From Pleurodeles waltl (taxonomy: Eukaryota; Chordata; Amphibia; Caudata; Salamandridae): DNA of 64,000 nt. Every line of letters starts with the position of its first letter. Position 1 is the first letter of the stretch. Of the stretch, positions 22,561 through 34,831 are shown piece after piece. The stretch is from contig NC_090443.1 in assembly GCF_031143425.1 (NCBI RefSeq), positions 1,052,824,554-1,052,888,553 of the forward strand. Direction: 5' to 3'. The notes below the pieces were generated by a model. The model saw nothing but the letters and a program-made list of their open reading frames with translations, had not been told where the DNA came from and did no database searches. Both the position numbers and the translations under genes were made by a program.

Positions 22561-23278
22561 CTCATGCTGCACATACCTCACCCCTTTATATACCATTCTG
22601 CTTCTCTGACACCCACAGACGTGTGAAGAAACAGTTTCAAAGAATTTCATAACAAGGAAAATCTCTGCTCCTGCACCTGTCACAAGGAACTAACCACCTA
22701 GGCTCTGCCCCTGCGGTGAATTCTGTCAGCACTGGAAACCCCAGCTGTCACCCTGCATCCTACTCAGAGCGGGTGCACCTCGCAGCAATAAGGGAAATCC
22801 TGCACTGCGTTTGAGGGGTGTGTGGTGGCGGGACGTGTCCTGAACTGCATGCACACAGAGGAGGAAAGGCTGAGGTGCATGGGAGAACTGTACGTCTACT
22901 GCACTCAGTACATTACTGTATTTTGTGTAGGGATTTTGTTGAATGCCAGACTGCACCCAAGACAGTGGAGAGAGTTGAGAACAACAGTCTTATTACTTCA
23001 GTCTTTACGTTTAGGGAAGTGAGTCTCACTTACTGGGCCTCCACTCATAAATGTCAGTTAGTGTTTGCCAGGGGTTGCAGCTGCCCCTTGCGACCCCTGA
23101 CCTCAAAGGTGGCAAAATCATTGCCAAGAGCACAGAAGTATCTCACATTTCCAGTGCCTGAATGCATACTCATGTTCTGCTTATTTGTATTACAATAATA
23201 GTGAACAATACTCTATTATTCACTATTAGTGTAATCAAAAGTGGATCAGCAGGATCTGGAGCGGACCTTCACTGTCGT
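22561..23278. other. Intergenic sequence with a short dyad at its end
   Basis: No gene or element recognised. A perfect 10-bp dyad, TAATAGTGAA (23197-23206) and TTCACTATTA (23219-23228), lies shortly before the TTAA that opens the next element. Confidence 0.4.
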
Positions 23279-26200
23279 TTAACCCTATCGCTGCCAGGTC
23301 TTTCCCTTTCCCCTCAGGTGCCAGGCCTTTTTTTGGCTATTTGGGGGCAGTTCGCGCTTAGGCCCTCATAACTCAATGTCCACATAAGCTATCCACGTCA
23401 AATTTGCATCCTTTCTCCCAACATCCTAGGGATTCTAGACGTACCCAAAGTTTGTGGGTACCCCTGGAGGAGACCAAGTAATTAGCCAAAAATACAGGGA
23501 AAAATGTTAACAAAAAAAATTTGAAAAAAGGGCTGCAGAAGAAAGCTTGTGTTTCTTCCCCCTGAAAATGGCATCAACAAATGGTTTGCGGTGCTAAAAT
23601 CACCACCTTCCCAGCTTTCAGGAACAGACAGACTTGAATCAGAAAACCACATTTTTCAACACAATTTTCCATTTTACTGGGACATACCCCACTTTTACTT
23701 TTTTTTGTGCTTTCACTCTCCTTCCAGTTCCTGCCAGAAATGGTTGTGATGAAACCAATGCTGGATCCCGGACAGATAAACATTTCTGAAAATTAGACAA
23801 ATTTCTGAATTCAGCAAGGGGTCATTTGTGTAGATCCTTCAAGGTTTTCCTACAGAAAATAACAGCTAAGTTTAAAGAATATTGAAATTGAGGTAAAAAA
23901 AGATAAATTTTTGTCCATGTTTTTTTCTGTAACTTTTTCCAGCTATGGCAGATTTTTGAAAGCAATATACTGTTACGTCTGCTGGACTCTTCTGGTTGCG
24001 GGGATATATAGGGCTTGTAGGTTGAGCAAGAACCCTAGGTACCCAGAGCTAATAAATGAGCTGCACTTTGCAATGGGATTTCTTTGTATACCGGGTATAC
24101 AACAATTAATTTGGTAAAATATAAAGAGTGAATAAGGAAACCTTTATATTTCCAAAACGGGCACAAGATAAGGTGTTGAGAAGGAATGGCTATTTGCACG
24201 TCCCTGAATTCCGAGTTCCACATGCTAGCATGTGAATTACGAGGCATTGCTCAAACAGATGTCTTTTTTACACACTGTCTTACATTTGGAAGGAAAGATG
24301 TAGAGAAAGACAAGGGGCAATAACACTTGTTCCCCCAGGTCTCCCGATACAAATGGCACCTCACTTGTGTGGGTAGGCCTAATGCCTGAGACAGGAACGC
24401 AACATGGACACATCACATTATTATATTGAAATCTGGCGTGTTTTTTAGAAAGTGCCTAGCTGTGAATTTTGGCCTTTAGCTCAGCCGGCACCTAGGGAAA
24501 CCTAGCAAACCTGTACATTTTTGAAAATTGGACACCTAGGGGAATTCAGGATGGGGGCTTGTGGGGCTCTCACCAGGTACTGTTACCCAGAATCCTTTGC
24601 AAACTACAAATTTGGCCAAAAAAACCAAAATACTTTTTCCTCACATTTCGGTGATATAAAGTTCTGGACTCTGAGAGGAGTCACAAATTTCCTTCCACCC
24701 AACATTACCCCCAAGTCTCCAGATAGAAATGGTACCTCATTTGTGTTGGTAGGCCTAGTGCCCGCGACAGGAAATGCCCAAAAACACAACATGGACACAT
24801 CACACTTTCCCAAAGAAAAATGACCTGTTTTTTGCAAAGTACCTAGCTCGGGATTTTGGCCTCTAGCCGCAAAACACAACATGGACGCATCATATTTTTA
24901 CATTGACAACGGACACGTTTTTTGGGTAGTGCCTACTGTGGATTTTGATCTCCAGCTCAGCCGGCACCTAGAAAAACGTACCAAACCTGTGCATTTTTTA
25001 AAACTAGACACGTAGGGGAACCCAGGATGGGGTAACTTGTGGTGCTGTGACCAGGTTCTGTTTACCAGAATCCTTTGCAAACCTCAATTTGGCAAAAAAC
25101 ACTTTTTCCTCACATTTGGGTGATAGAAAGTTCTGGAGTTTGAGAGGAGCCACACATTTCCATCTATAAGCATTCCCCCAAGTCTGCTGATGAAAATGGT
25201 ACCTCACTTGTATGGGTAGGGCTAGTGCCCGGGACAGGAAATGCCCCAAAACACAACATGAACACATCACATTTTCCAAAGAACACTGACCTGTTTTTTG
25301 CAAAGTGCCTAGCTGTGGATTTTGGCCTCTAGCTCATCCGGCACCTAGGAAAACCTAGCAAACCTGGACACTTCTGAAAACTAGACATACAGGGAAACCC
25401 AGGATAGGGCAACTTGTGGCGCTCTCACTAGGTTCTGTTACCCAGAATCCTTAGCAAACCTCAAAATGTGGCAAAAAAACACATTTTCCTCACATTTCGG
25501 TGCTGCAAAGTTCTGGAATCTGAGGGGATGTTGGAGGCTGGCCTGGCTTGTAGTGGGTACCAATGGAACTTACACCTTATGCCAGGTCCAGTTATCCCTT
25601 ATTAGTAGAGTGTAGTAGTGTTCTAGCAGCTTAGGCTGATAGAGATAGCTATATCAGAGCAGCCAAGGCTGAACTAGGAGACATGCAAAGCTCATGCAAT
25701 ACCACTTATATAGGTACTATATCATAAGAAAGACAATACTCATAGTTACCTAAAAATAAAGGTACTTTATTTTAGTGACAATGTACCAAAAATATCTGAG
25801 GATATACTCCCTTAGGAGGTAAGTAAAATACACAAAATATACACAACAAACCAAATCAGGTAAGTAAAACAGTCAGAAAGTAGTGCAAACACTGTAGAAC
25901 ACAATAGGATGCAATAGGCCTGGGGCAACACAAACCATATACTAAGAAAGTGAAATGCGAACCACAAGTGGACCCCTAGGCTAGTGTAGTGTATAGAGGG
26001 TCGTTGGGAGTGTAAGCAAACACTAAGGGTGTAAAAGATACCCCACCCAAGACCCTGGAAAGTAGGAGTAAGGTACTACTATTTCCCCAGAAACACACTT
26101 AAGTCGTGATAAAGGATTTTGCAAGGACCACAACAGACTGCAAAGCACTGAAGATGGATTCCTGGCCTTGAAGACCTGCAAAGGAAGGGGACCAAGTCCA

Positions 26201-29200
26201 AGAGTCACTAAAATGTCCAGGGGGGGGCAGGAGCCTACTAACCCCGGATGAAGGTGCAAAATGGCTGCCTCTGGTTGGATGAAACTGCAGGTTTTGCAAC
26301 AACAAAAGGATGGAGGAAGTTCTTCTTTGTGCAGAAGATGTCCCACGGCGTGCTGGAGGATGCAGAGTCGTTTCTTTGGCAAAAGACCATAAACAAGCCT
26401 TGCTAGCTGCAAGAGTCGCGGTTGGAGAAAAAGGGTGCTGCCCGCACCCAGGAAGGACCAGGATGTCGCCACTTGGGAGAGGAGACAAGAGGGGGCCCTC
26501 AGCAATGTAGAGAGCCCATGCACAAGCAGGAAGCACCCGCAGAAGTCCTTGAACACAGGTTCAAGATGTCTGCACACGGCGGTCCTCTCAACACTGCAAA
26601 GAGAGGTCCCACGACACCGGAGATCATCTCAGGGAGCTGAGCATCTCAGGATGGAGTGCTGGGGACCTCGGCTTGGCTATGCATGCAGGATTTCTTGGAA
26701 ATGTGCACAGAAGCCCTTGTAGCTGCAGTTCACACGGTGGACAGGATTACTGTCTAGAGAGGGGAGGCAAGGACTTACCTCCTCCAAATTGGGACAGTTG
26801 GACAACTGGACAGTTTGGGTCACTTCGGTCCACCACCTGTGTTCAAGGGGCCACGCTCGCCAGGATGAGAGGGGACCCAGAGTACCAGTAATGCTGAAGT
26901 TTGGTGCCTGCTGAAGCAGAGGGAAGATTACGTCGGCCCACAGGAGATTTCTTCGTGGCTGTGAGTGCGGGGTGAAGGCGAGCAGCCCCCAGAGCATGCA
27001 CCACCAGGAAACAGTCGAGAAAGCCGGCAGGATTAGGCACTACAATGTCGCTGGTAGTCTTCTGGCTACTTTGTTGCAGTTTTGAAGTCGTCCTGGAGCA
27101 GTCAGCGGTCGATCCTTGGCAGAAGTCGAAGAGAGAAGTGCAGAGGAGTCCTGCTGGATTCTTGCAAGTCGTTATCCGAGGAAAAGCCCACTGGAGAGAC
27201 CCTAAATAGCCCTCTGAGGAGGATTGGCCACCTAGTCAGGTAAGCACCTATCAGGAGGGGTCTCTGACGTCACATGCTGGCACTGGCCACTCAGAGGGCT
27301 CCAGAGTACCCTCACACCTCTGGAAACAAGATGGCAGAGGTCTGGAACACACTGGAGGAGCTCTGGGCACCACCCCTTGGGTGGTGATGGACGGGGGAGG
27401 GGTCACTCCTCTTTCCTTTGTCCAGTTTCGTGCCACAGCAGGGAATGGGTGTTCCCTAAACCAGTGTAGACTGGCTTATGCAAGGAGGGTACCATCTGTG
27501 CCCTTCAAAGCATTTCCAGAGGCTGGGAGAGGCTACTCCTCCCCAGCCCTTAACACCTATTTCCAGAGAGAGCAGGTGTAACACCCTGTTCTCAGAGGAA
27601 ATGCTTTGTTCTGCCTTCCTGGGGCTAGGCTGCCCAGACCCCAAGAGGGCAGAACCCTTTCTGTGGGTTGGCAGCAGCGTAGCTGCAGAGAAAACCCCAG
27701 AGAGCTGGTTTGGCAGTACCGGGGGTCCATAGTGTAGCCCCTGGGATGCATAGAATTGCCCCCGATACTAGATTTGACATCAGGAGACAATTCCATGATC
27801 TTAGACATGTTACATGGCCATGTTTGGAGTTACCATTGTGAAGCTACATATAGATATTGACCTCTATGTAGTGCACGCGTGAAATGGTGTCCCCGCACTC
27901 ACAAAGTCCAGGGAAATGGCCCTGAACTATGTGGGGGCACCTTTGCTAGTGCAAGGGTGCCCTCACACTTAGTAACTTTGCACTTAACCTTCAGCAAGTG
28001 AAGGTTAGACATATAGGTGAGTTATAAGTTACTTACGTGCAGTGAACATGGCTATGAAATAACATGTGCGTTATTTCCCTCAGTCTGCAGTGGCAGTCCT
28101 GTGAAAAGGTTTGTCTGAGCTCCCTATGGATGGCAAAAGAAATGCTGCAGCCCATAAGGATCTCCTGGAACCCCAGTACCCTGGGTACCTAGGTACCATA
28201 TACTAGGGAATTATAAGGGTGTTCCAGTATGCCAGATGAAATTGGTAAAAGTGGTCGCTAGCCTATAGTGACAAATTTAAAGGCAGAGAGAGCATGAGCA
28301 CTGAGGTTTTGATTAGCAGAGCCTCAGTGACACACAGTTAGGCACTACACAGGTATACACATTAAGGCCACAAACTATGAGCACTGGGGTCCTGGCTAGC
28401 AGGATCCCAGTGAGACAGGCAAAAACAAACTGACATACATGTAAAAATGGGGTTAACACGCCAAGAAAGATGGTATTTTCCTACAGAGGAGCCACAGACT
28501 TCCTTCCACCCAGCATTCCCCCAGGTCTCCCAATAAAAATGGTACCTCACTTGTGTGGGTAGGCCTAGTGCCCTAGACAGGAAATGCCCCAAAACACTAT
28601 GTGGACACATCAAAATTATCAAATACAACACTACCTGTTTTTGCGGGGTGGGGGGCACCTGCATTTTTGGTCCTGGGCTCAGCAGCCATCTAGGGAAACC
28701 TACCACACCCAGACATTTCTGAAAACTAGAAACCCAAGGGAGTTCAGAGAGGTGTGACTTGCGTGGATCCCCCAGTGCTTTCTTACCCAGAATCCTCAGC
28801 AAACCTAAAAGTTAGCAAAACAAAATCTAAATTTCCCCACATTTCAGTGTGGGATCACTGCACCAGCACAAATTTCCTACCACTCAACATTCCCCTCAGT
28901 CTCCCGATAAAAATGATACCTCACTTGTATAGGTGGGCCAAGTGCCTGTGACAGGGAAGAGCCAAAAACATGTAGAAATTAAGGGGGAACCAAAGTGGGT
29001 CCAAAAGGGCAGTTTGAAAAAAAATGTTTTTGTTTGACAAGTGGGGCAGAATTTTTATCAGTATAGATGCAATAATGACGATGGTAGGATATTTGTGGAT
29101 TCCTGCAGCTTCCGGAAGGTTCCATCACAAAAATGTGGGAAAAATGTGTGATTTCAAGCAAAGTTGGAGGTTTGCAGGGCATTGTGGGTAAGAAAGTGGT

Positions 29201-29835
29201 ATGGGGTGCATGTGAAGCACTCCACCCTGGATTCACCCAGATGTTCAGTTTTCAGATGTGTCTAGGTCTCGTAGATTTTTCTACATGGCAGCGTCTCAAA
29301 GTCCAAAAAGTGCAGCCCTCACCATTCCAAGTGGGACGATTTTGAGAGTTAGACAAGCTCTCATGGCCCAAATGTAAAACCAAAACCCAAATTAATGAAA
29401 TGCTCTCTTGCTTGCCATTGGGATCTTTTAGTGTGCGGGGAGGAGGAGCTGAAAGACTGTTACCCCCTTCAGTTGGGGTGGCGGCATAACCATGCCCATA
29501 CTGGTTGGTAGCCACTACCGCAGTATTTTTTGATATGTGTTTAATTCCCTGGAATTTAGTAGGCTTTCTGCCCCCCTGGGGAGTAGATTGGGGGTAATTG
29601 CCCCATCTGCCCACCTGTGGGCAGAACAACTTTGTCCCCATTTATTTGAGGTGGGGGTATAGCCATACCCCCACCCTCTTTTTTTTCAAACAAATTCTTC
29701 CTGGGTGTCTAGTGGGCTTTCTGCCCCCCTTGGGGGCAGGTGGGCCATAAAAAATAGGCCGATCTACCCTCAAGGGGGGCAGAAATGTCCAACAGTAATG
29801 TTCCTCCATGGGGAGTGACTCTTGCCTATTTTGGC
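23279..29835 (-). mobile_element. Second copy of the piggyBac-associated tail, inverted and truncated
   Basis: Starts with TTAA at 23279-23282 followed by CCCTATCGCTGCCAGG, the complement of the end at 10340-10359. It continues as the inverse of 9480-10355 (to about 24240), then several ~390-bp repeat units (24240-25528 and 28486-29250), then part of the GGGGCAG dyad array (29500-29830), where it breaks off at DIRS sequence. It is interrupted by a 2957-bp LTR-like insertion. No transposase is present, so this copy lost its coding part or never carried it. Confidence 0.75.
25529..28485 (-). mobile_element. Putative solo LTR, 2957 bp, minus orientation
   Basis: Bounded by TGTTGGAGGC (left) and TTTTCCTACA (right), i.e. 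TG...CA ends, and flanked by near-identical 5-bp repeats GGGGA (25524-25528) and GAGGA (28486-28490). It sits in a ~390-bp repeat unit whose sequence resumes without loss after it. On the minus strand AATAAAGTACCTTTATTTTT appears near its 3' end (plus 25752-25772), as in 1-2864. No gag or pol coding inside, and no internal second copy of the ends. A long solo LTR fits best; a non-autonomous LTR element is the alternative. Confidence 0.65.
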
Positions 29836-29889
29836 GGGTTCCACACGCTCATGGAAAGAGTGGCCAAGCCTTTTCAGCTCCCAGTTACT

Positions 29890-30290
29890 ATCAAGCAGTC
29901 AGATTGTTTTCTGTATGTATGACAGGATCAGCGGTGCTTAGATGCCAGGACTGGCTCAAGGCTACAGCATTTCCCCTGAGATAAAAACAAAGATTTTGGA
30001 TATGCCTTACGAGGGCAAGGCGCTGTTTGGGAAGCATGTCAACAATTCCTTGAAAACGATCAAGGCTGATACTGAAACCGCTAGATCCTTCGGAAATCTC
30101 CAGTTCTGAAGGCACCCTTTTGTAGAGTTTGTGGATGAGGAACATCTTCCTATCGGGGAGGATACCAGAGAAAGCAGCTATTCCAATCCTCCCAGCAGCC
30201 CTTTGGATCTACCTGTCAGCAGCACCAACGATATCGAGCTTACTCAAAGCAACAACTGAGGAGAAAGCAGACAGCTTCAGCCAGGGACAC
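29890..30290 (+). pseudogene. DIRS A gag, C-terminal remnant
   Basis: Translated fragments KTKILDMPYEGKALFGKHV (near 29990-30045) and IKADTETARSFGNLQ correspond to the gag C-terminus of element D (ILDMPF, SLFGKHVDD, KTDTDTAKSLGTLQ at 50810-50915). Frames are interrupted and the N-terminal zinc-binding part is absent. Confidence 0.7.
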
Positions 30291-30886
30291 TAGTAGGAAG
30301 CAGTGACAATGTCACAGTGCCGGTTTCACCATCTGCAGAATATCATTCTGTGTAAGCAAGAATTTCATATGGAAGAAGATCAAAACAACAAATAGGTCCT
30401 AGATCTCAGCATATATGGCCATACCTTGGAGTTTATCCAAATTCCACTTCACACTCCACCAAAACAATTGTTGCTGTCACATCACCATCTTTTTCAAAAG
30501 GAAGTGTTGGCTATGTTAGCCAAGGAGGCCATGGGCCATACAAGAGATTCCGTACTCTCAGAAAGGAATGGTCTTCTTCTCTCTTTTTTTCTTGATCATC
30601 AAAAAATCAGGGTACTGGCACCCCATTCTGAATCTCAGGAAGATGAGCAAGTACCTAAAAAAGCAATTTGTGTGTGTGATTCAGCGCCAGGAGGCCCATT
30701 AGGGCGGCTGTGCGCTATGCAAATACACCTGATTTTAATTGAATTACCCTCCAGGAAATCCTGCTTCTCCTCAATCACATAGATTTCATGACAAGCTTAT
30801 ATCTCCAGGATGCCTATTTCCATATTCCTATCTATCCCAGACATCACAAATTCCTCAGATTCACAGAAGCCGGCAAACGCTACCTA

Positions 30887-31727
30887 TTCAGCAGGCGTGG
30901 CCCGTCCTTTAGGGCGAGGGGCCACGCCCCCGCCACCTTTTGCCCCTCATGAAGAGTGTCTCTCAGGCTGAACTAAGGTCAGCCTGACAGACACAGGAGC
31001 AGACATGCGCGATTTGCGCAAACTCCTGGTTGCCTGAGCTGAACTTTGCTGGGCTGAGGAGGTCAAAGCTCCTATGGGCGTGACCTCCTCGGCTCAGCAA
31101 AGGTGCCTCGAGGCCCTCCCCTGGGTGACGAGGAAAGCGCCAACCATGGACTTTGACCTGGACGCTTCAGATTTAAGCCCTGAAGTGCCCAGGGCGAGTG
31201 TCAATCAGTGACACTTTGTCACAGAGTGGGGTGGGGTCAGCAGTCTCACTGACCCCATCACACTCTGTGACGAGGCTGGGACTGCTGCCTTCCCTCATTG
31301 GCTGACCTTAGGGAAGGCAGCAGTCCCAACCCTCCTGGGACCTCCGAGGCTGAAGGTAAGTGTGTGTGAGTGTGATCTTTTAAAATGAATGTTGGTGTGT
31401 GCATGCATGTTTGAATGTTATGAGTGTTGTTAATGGATGTGCTTGCGTGTGTGTGTGTGTGTGTGTGAAAGAATGAGTGTGTGTGATCTCTTAAAATTAA
31501 TGTTTGGTGCGTGCGTGCATGTTTGAATGGTATGACTCTTCTTAATGCATGTGCGTGCCTGCGTGCATGTGTGTGTGTAAGAATGAGTGTGTGATCTTTT
31601 AAAATGAGTATTTGGTGCGTGCCTGCATGTTTGAATGTTATGAGTGTTGTTAGTGGATGTGCGTGCATGTGTGTGTGTGCATTCCACCTGCCCCCCCTCC
31701 CTCCTAAAGCTGCCAGCCGCCACTGCT
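30887..31727. mobile_element. SINE-like element with GT minisatellite core
   Basis: Inserted into the DIRS A RT between two copies of CTATTC (about 30881-30886 and 31728-31733). It begins AGCAGGCGTGGCCCGTCCTT, contains a GTGGCC/GGCCAC-type dyad at its start and dyads near 31200-31330, then a GT-rich tandem array, and ends CTGCCAGCCGCCACTG. There is no coding capacity, no A or B box I can assign with confidence, and no 3' tail. Class is uncertain: a non-autonomous retroposon or a MITE are both possible. Confidence 0.55.
31374..31682. repeat. GT-rich minisatellite, three ~108-bp units
   Basis: Units begin at 31374, 31485 and 31592 with GATCTTTTAAAATGA (one reads GATCTCTTAAAATTA), followed by TGCATGTTTGAATG, TTATGAGTGTTGTTA or variant, and a GTGTGTGT run. 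It is contained in the SINE-like insertion. Confidence 0.85.
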
Positions 31728-32561
31728 ATTCGAAGTGCTCCTGTTTGGTCTCAGGTCCAATCCCCGGATATTTATGAAATGTCTCTTCCCAGTGGCAGCC
31801 TATTTGCGATAAAAAGGCCTTCAAGTTTTCCCATATCTCAACGACTGGCTGATAAAAGCTCCATCCCTTTGTCAAGCATTGATAATTACAACAACATGCC
31901 TTCAGATGTTCAAAACCTTGTGGCTCACAGTGAAAAAAAGTCTCCGCGCTCCCTCAATGAGGATACATTTTCTAGGAGCAGCTCTAGACACATTGCATTA
32001 CAAAGCATTCTTGTCCACTGACAAAGGTAACTCTCAGCACTGGTCCTCAGTCTTTCAAAAACAAAGTCCACTTCAGTTCGCCTTCTGAGATTTTTTCTTG
32101 GCATGTTATTTGCCATTCTCCTAGTGCCTTATGCTCATCTAAAAATGGGACCTTTCCAGGAGGATCTAGGCGCACAATGGGTCTAGATAGAAGGCTCATT
32201 CGGCTTCAGCTCACATCAGTAATTAAAAAAAGATCTTTCTTTGTGGATAAGCTCCAACAGTCTCATCAGGATTGATGTTCCCCTTTCTGATTTCACAACA
32301 CGTCATTACAACGAACGCTTCTCTAGAAGGCTGGGGAGCCCATTTACAGTATCTTCAAATAAATTGCAAATAGAGTCTAGCATAGACAAAAATGCATATC
32401 AACTTCCTGTAGCTCAGAGCGATCTCACTTGCTCCTCAAGCTTTCTTACCAAGGCTACAGGGATTATCTGTGTTGATAAGAACAGATAACACCACCAGTA
32501 TGCATTATCTCATTAAACAAGGGGGAAGGAGGTCTCAAGCCTTATCACAGGAAGCACAGTT

Positions 32562-32960
32562 TTCAGATGATTGGCAGGATCTGCAGTATTACGAGGGCAG
32601 GGATGATTAAAATCCACATCCTTTCGTCCGGAGGTCCAAACGAAAATTCTGGATATGCCATTCGTTAGGGAATCTTTGTTTGGCAAACATATAGATGATG
32701 CCCTACAGTCAAGTAAAAGCAGAGACTGACACAGCCAGATCCCTAGGTACCCTGCAGTTCCGTAAACAGCCCTTTCAGGCAGCTAGAGGAGGGGGAAATT
32801 ATTCTATTTGAGCAGGCTATCAACAATACAGGCAGTTCCAGTCCCCACAGTACTGCCAACAGTACGGACAACAGCAGCAGTATAGACATACTCCAGCTGC
32901 GGCATATAAACTGCCTCCCAGAGGAAAGTTACCTGCAAGGGGCAGAGACAATAGAAAATT
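32562..32960 (+). pseudogene. DIRS B gag, C-terminal remnant
   Basis: AVLRGQG, stop, LKSTSFRPEVQ at 32575-32640, then KILDMPF and ETDTARSLGTLQF near 32725-32760, and a Q/Y-rich tail (YQQYRQFQSPQ) near 32815-32860. A stop replaces the tryptophan seen in element D, and one frameshift occurs near 32700. Confidence 0.75.
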
Positions 32961-32979
32961 ATGACCTCCAATATATACC

Positions 32980-34826
32980 ATGCACCTTTGCACAGTAATG
33001 GATCGGAGGACGCATTATACATTATCTCCAACAATGGTCCAGTATAACTTCGACAGGTGGGTAATTTTGAGAGGACATTCACTAGAATTTCTTCAGAAAC
33101 CCACAAACACCCCACCTTCAGGCCCACCACTTCCTCGATTGAAACAACTTTTAAAGGAATTATCCAGCATGATAAAGAAAGGAGCAATAGAGACTGTTCC
33201 AAAACATCAGAGAGGAATAGGATTCTACTTGCGCTCCTTTCTTGTAAGGAAGCCCTCGGGAGAATGGCATACAATACCCGACCTTAGTTAAACCGTTTTC
33301 TAAAGTAGCAAACCTTTTGTATGGTGATGCTTCAGGACATATTACAACTCCAGAATCATGGAGATTACATTGCGTCATTAGATCTACAGGATGTGTATTT
33401 CCATGTACCAATATAGCCAGCTCATCACAGAGTCCTACATTTCCAGATAGCAGGAATACACTTTCTGTTCCGAGTTTTGCCTTTTGGGCTAAAATCTGCC
33501 TCCAGAATTTTCATAAAGATGTTGTCTCCGGTGGCAGCTCATCTCAGGCAACAGGGGATCCAAGTATTCCCGTACTTGGACAATTGGCTGAGAAAAGCCC
33601 CTACTTCAAAACAGACAGCAGAAGCAACAGCTGCCTGCCTTGGGTTATTCAACACACTGGGCCTCACAACAAATTATAAAAAGTCACAGCTGAAACCAAC
33701 AACAAGGATGTCTTTCTTGGGAGCCATTCTAGACACTGTACAGGGAAAAGCCTTACCCTCCGAGAACAGACAGGCAAAAATTCTCCAACTTGCAGCCAAA
33801 CTTCCCAAAAGAAGGTCAGTTTCTGTCCGAATATACAAATCATTAATGGGAATGAATTCCTCATGCGTTCCCTTGGTCCCAAATTGTCGCTTACGCATGA
33901 GGCCCCTTCAACAACTCTACGAGCACTGGATCCAAACACAGGGCTCGTTCGACGATCCTATTCACATTATCTCAACAATGAAATCGGAGATATTATAGTG
34001 GACACAACCCCTCAACCTAGTGAAGGGTCTCGGATTCTTACAAATGATACCAGATTTCATAATAACAACGGATGTGTCGCTAGAAGATTGGGGAACACAC
34101 CTCTACAAATTGAGGATCAGTGGAAAATGGTCCACAGAAGAGAGAAAACTCCATATCAACCAACTAGAACTCAGGGCTATTGCCTTAGCATTGAAGGCCT
34201 TTCTTCTCAACATCACAGGCTCATCGGCCCTCATTCGAACAGATAATACAACGAGTATTTTCCATCTGAACAAACAGGGAGGAACGCGTTCCCAGACACT
34301 ATCGCTTCAAGCTAAAGACATCTGGAACTGGGTGCTTCAACATCGCATATTCTTAAAAGTGGAACATGTACCAGGAGTACACAATCTCATTGCCGATTTT
34401 TTAAGCAGAATCACCATTCCATACCACGAATGGGAATGCAGGATAAAGGCACTGTTCCAGCGATGGGGAAGACCGAAGCTCGACCTGTTTGCAACGAAAG
34501 AGAACAAGAAATGCCTGTACTTTGCAAGCTGGCATCCCCAAGAAGAATCATGGGGGAATGCATTTTTCATGCAATGGTCAGGAGTATATGCCTACGTCTT
34601 TCTGCCGATTATATTGATCCTAAGGGTAATAAACAAAATTAAAAGTGAACCTTGCAAACTCCTTCTGATAGCCCACAGGTGGCCCAGGCAGTACTGGTTC
34701 ACTGAACTCCTTCTCCTCTCAGGGCAGCCTCACTTGCAACTCAGGATGACGGCAGACCTGTTGACAATGAACAAGAGGCCAGATACTGCATCCGGACCCA
34801 GCATCGCTTCACAGCCAGGATCCTGA
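32980..34826 (+). pseudogene. DIRS B RT / RNase H / DAM-like polyprotein
   Basis: N-terminal RT (GHSLEFLQKPTNTPP, LKQLLKELSSMIKKGAIE, FLVRKPSGEWHTIPDLS) lies at 32980-33289. After frame damage come SLDLQDVYFHVPI near 33375, then MPFGLKSASRIF (33477), FPYLDNWL near 33572, FLGAILDT near 33715 and VSVRIYKSLMGM near 33823. RNase H carries TTDVSLEDWGTH (34070), LELRAIALALKAF (34165) and RTDNTTSIFHLNKQGG (34240). The DAM-like segment is LDLFATKENKKC to VYAYVFLP (34479-34605). Catalytic YLDD is YLDN. There is an in-frame TAG at 33996, and frameshifts near 33290 and 33470. Order is as in the family. Confidence 0.85.
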
Positions 34827-34831
34827 ATACA

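Larger units (their letters stand above)
30400..32550 (+). pseudogene. DIRS A reverse transcriptase / RNase H remnant (interrupted)
   Basis: An RT fragment with HTLEFIQIP-type and QFGL-type blocks runs to RYLF at about 30886. It resumes after the inserted element as LFEVLLFGLRSNPRIFMK at 31728-31780, then FPYLNDWLIKAP near 31835, where the catalytic YLDD reads YLND. FLGAALDTLHYKAFLS follows at 31965-32020, with RNase H words NASLEGWGAH near 32310 and RTDNTTS near 32480. Multiple stops and frameshifts. Codons read straight across the insertion boundary, which places the insertion point precisely. Confidence 0.75.
29836..32560 (+). mobile_element. DIRS-like retrotransposon A, truncated at both ends
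   Basis: DIRS elements use reverse transcription plus a tyrosine recombinase. This copy keeps the C-terminal part of gag (29890-30290), the N-terminal and central RT (30400-30886, 31728-32010) and RNase H pieces up to RTDNTTS-like codons near 32490. The recombinase and both terminal repeats are gone. It joins another DIRS head to tail at about 32560 and is split by the SINE-like element at 30887-31727. Confidence 0.75.

Noticed and set aside
22822..23198. Short plus-strand ORFs
   Set aside because: Overlapping frames with no motif, start context or splice signal that stands out.
26023..26577. 184-codon minus-strand ORF inside the solo LTR
   Set aside because: No recognisable domain and overlapping frames on both strands are open; likely chance in GC-rich LTR sequence.
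31258..31723. Minus-strand THTH-rich ORFs
   Set aside because: Translation of the GT minisatellite.
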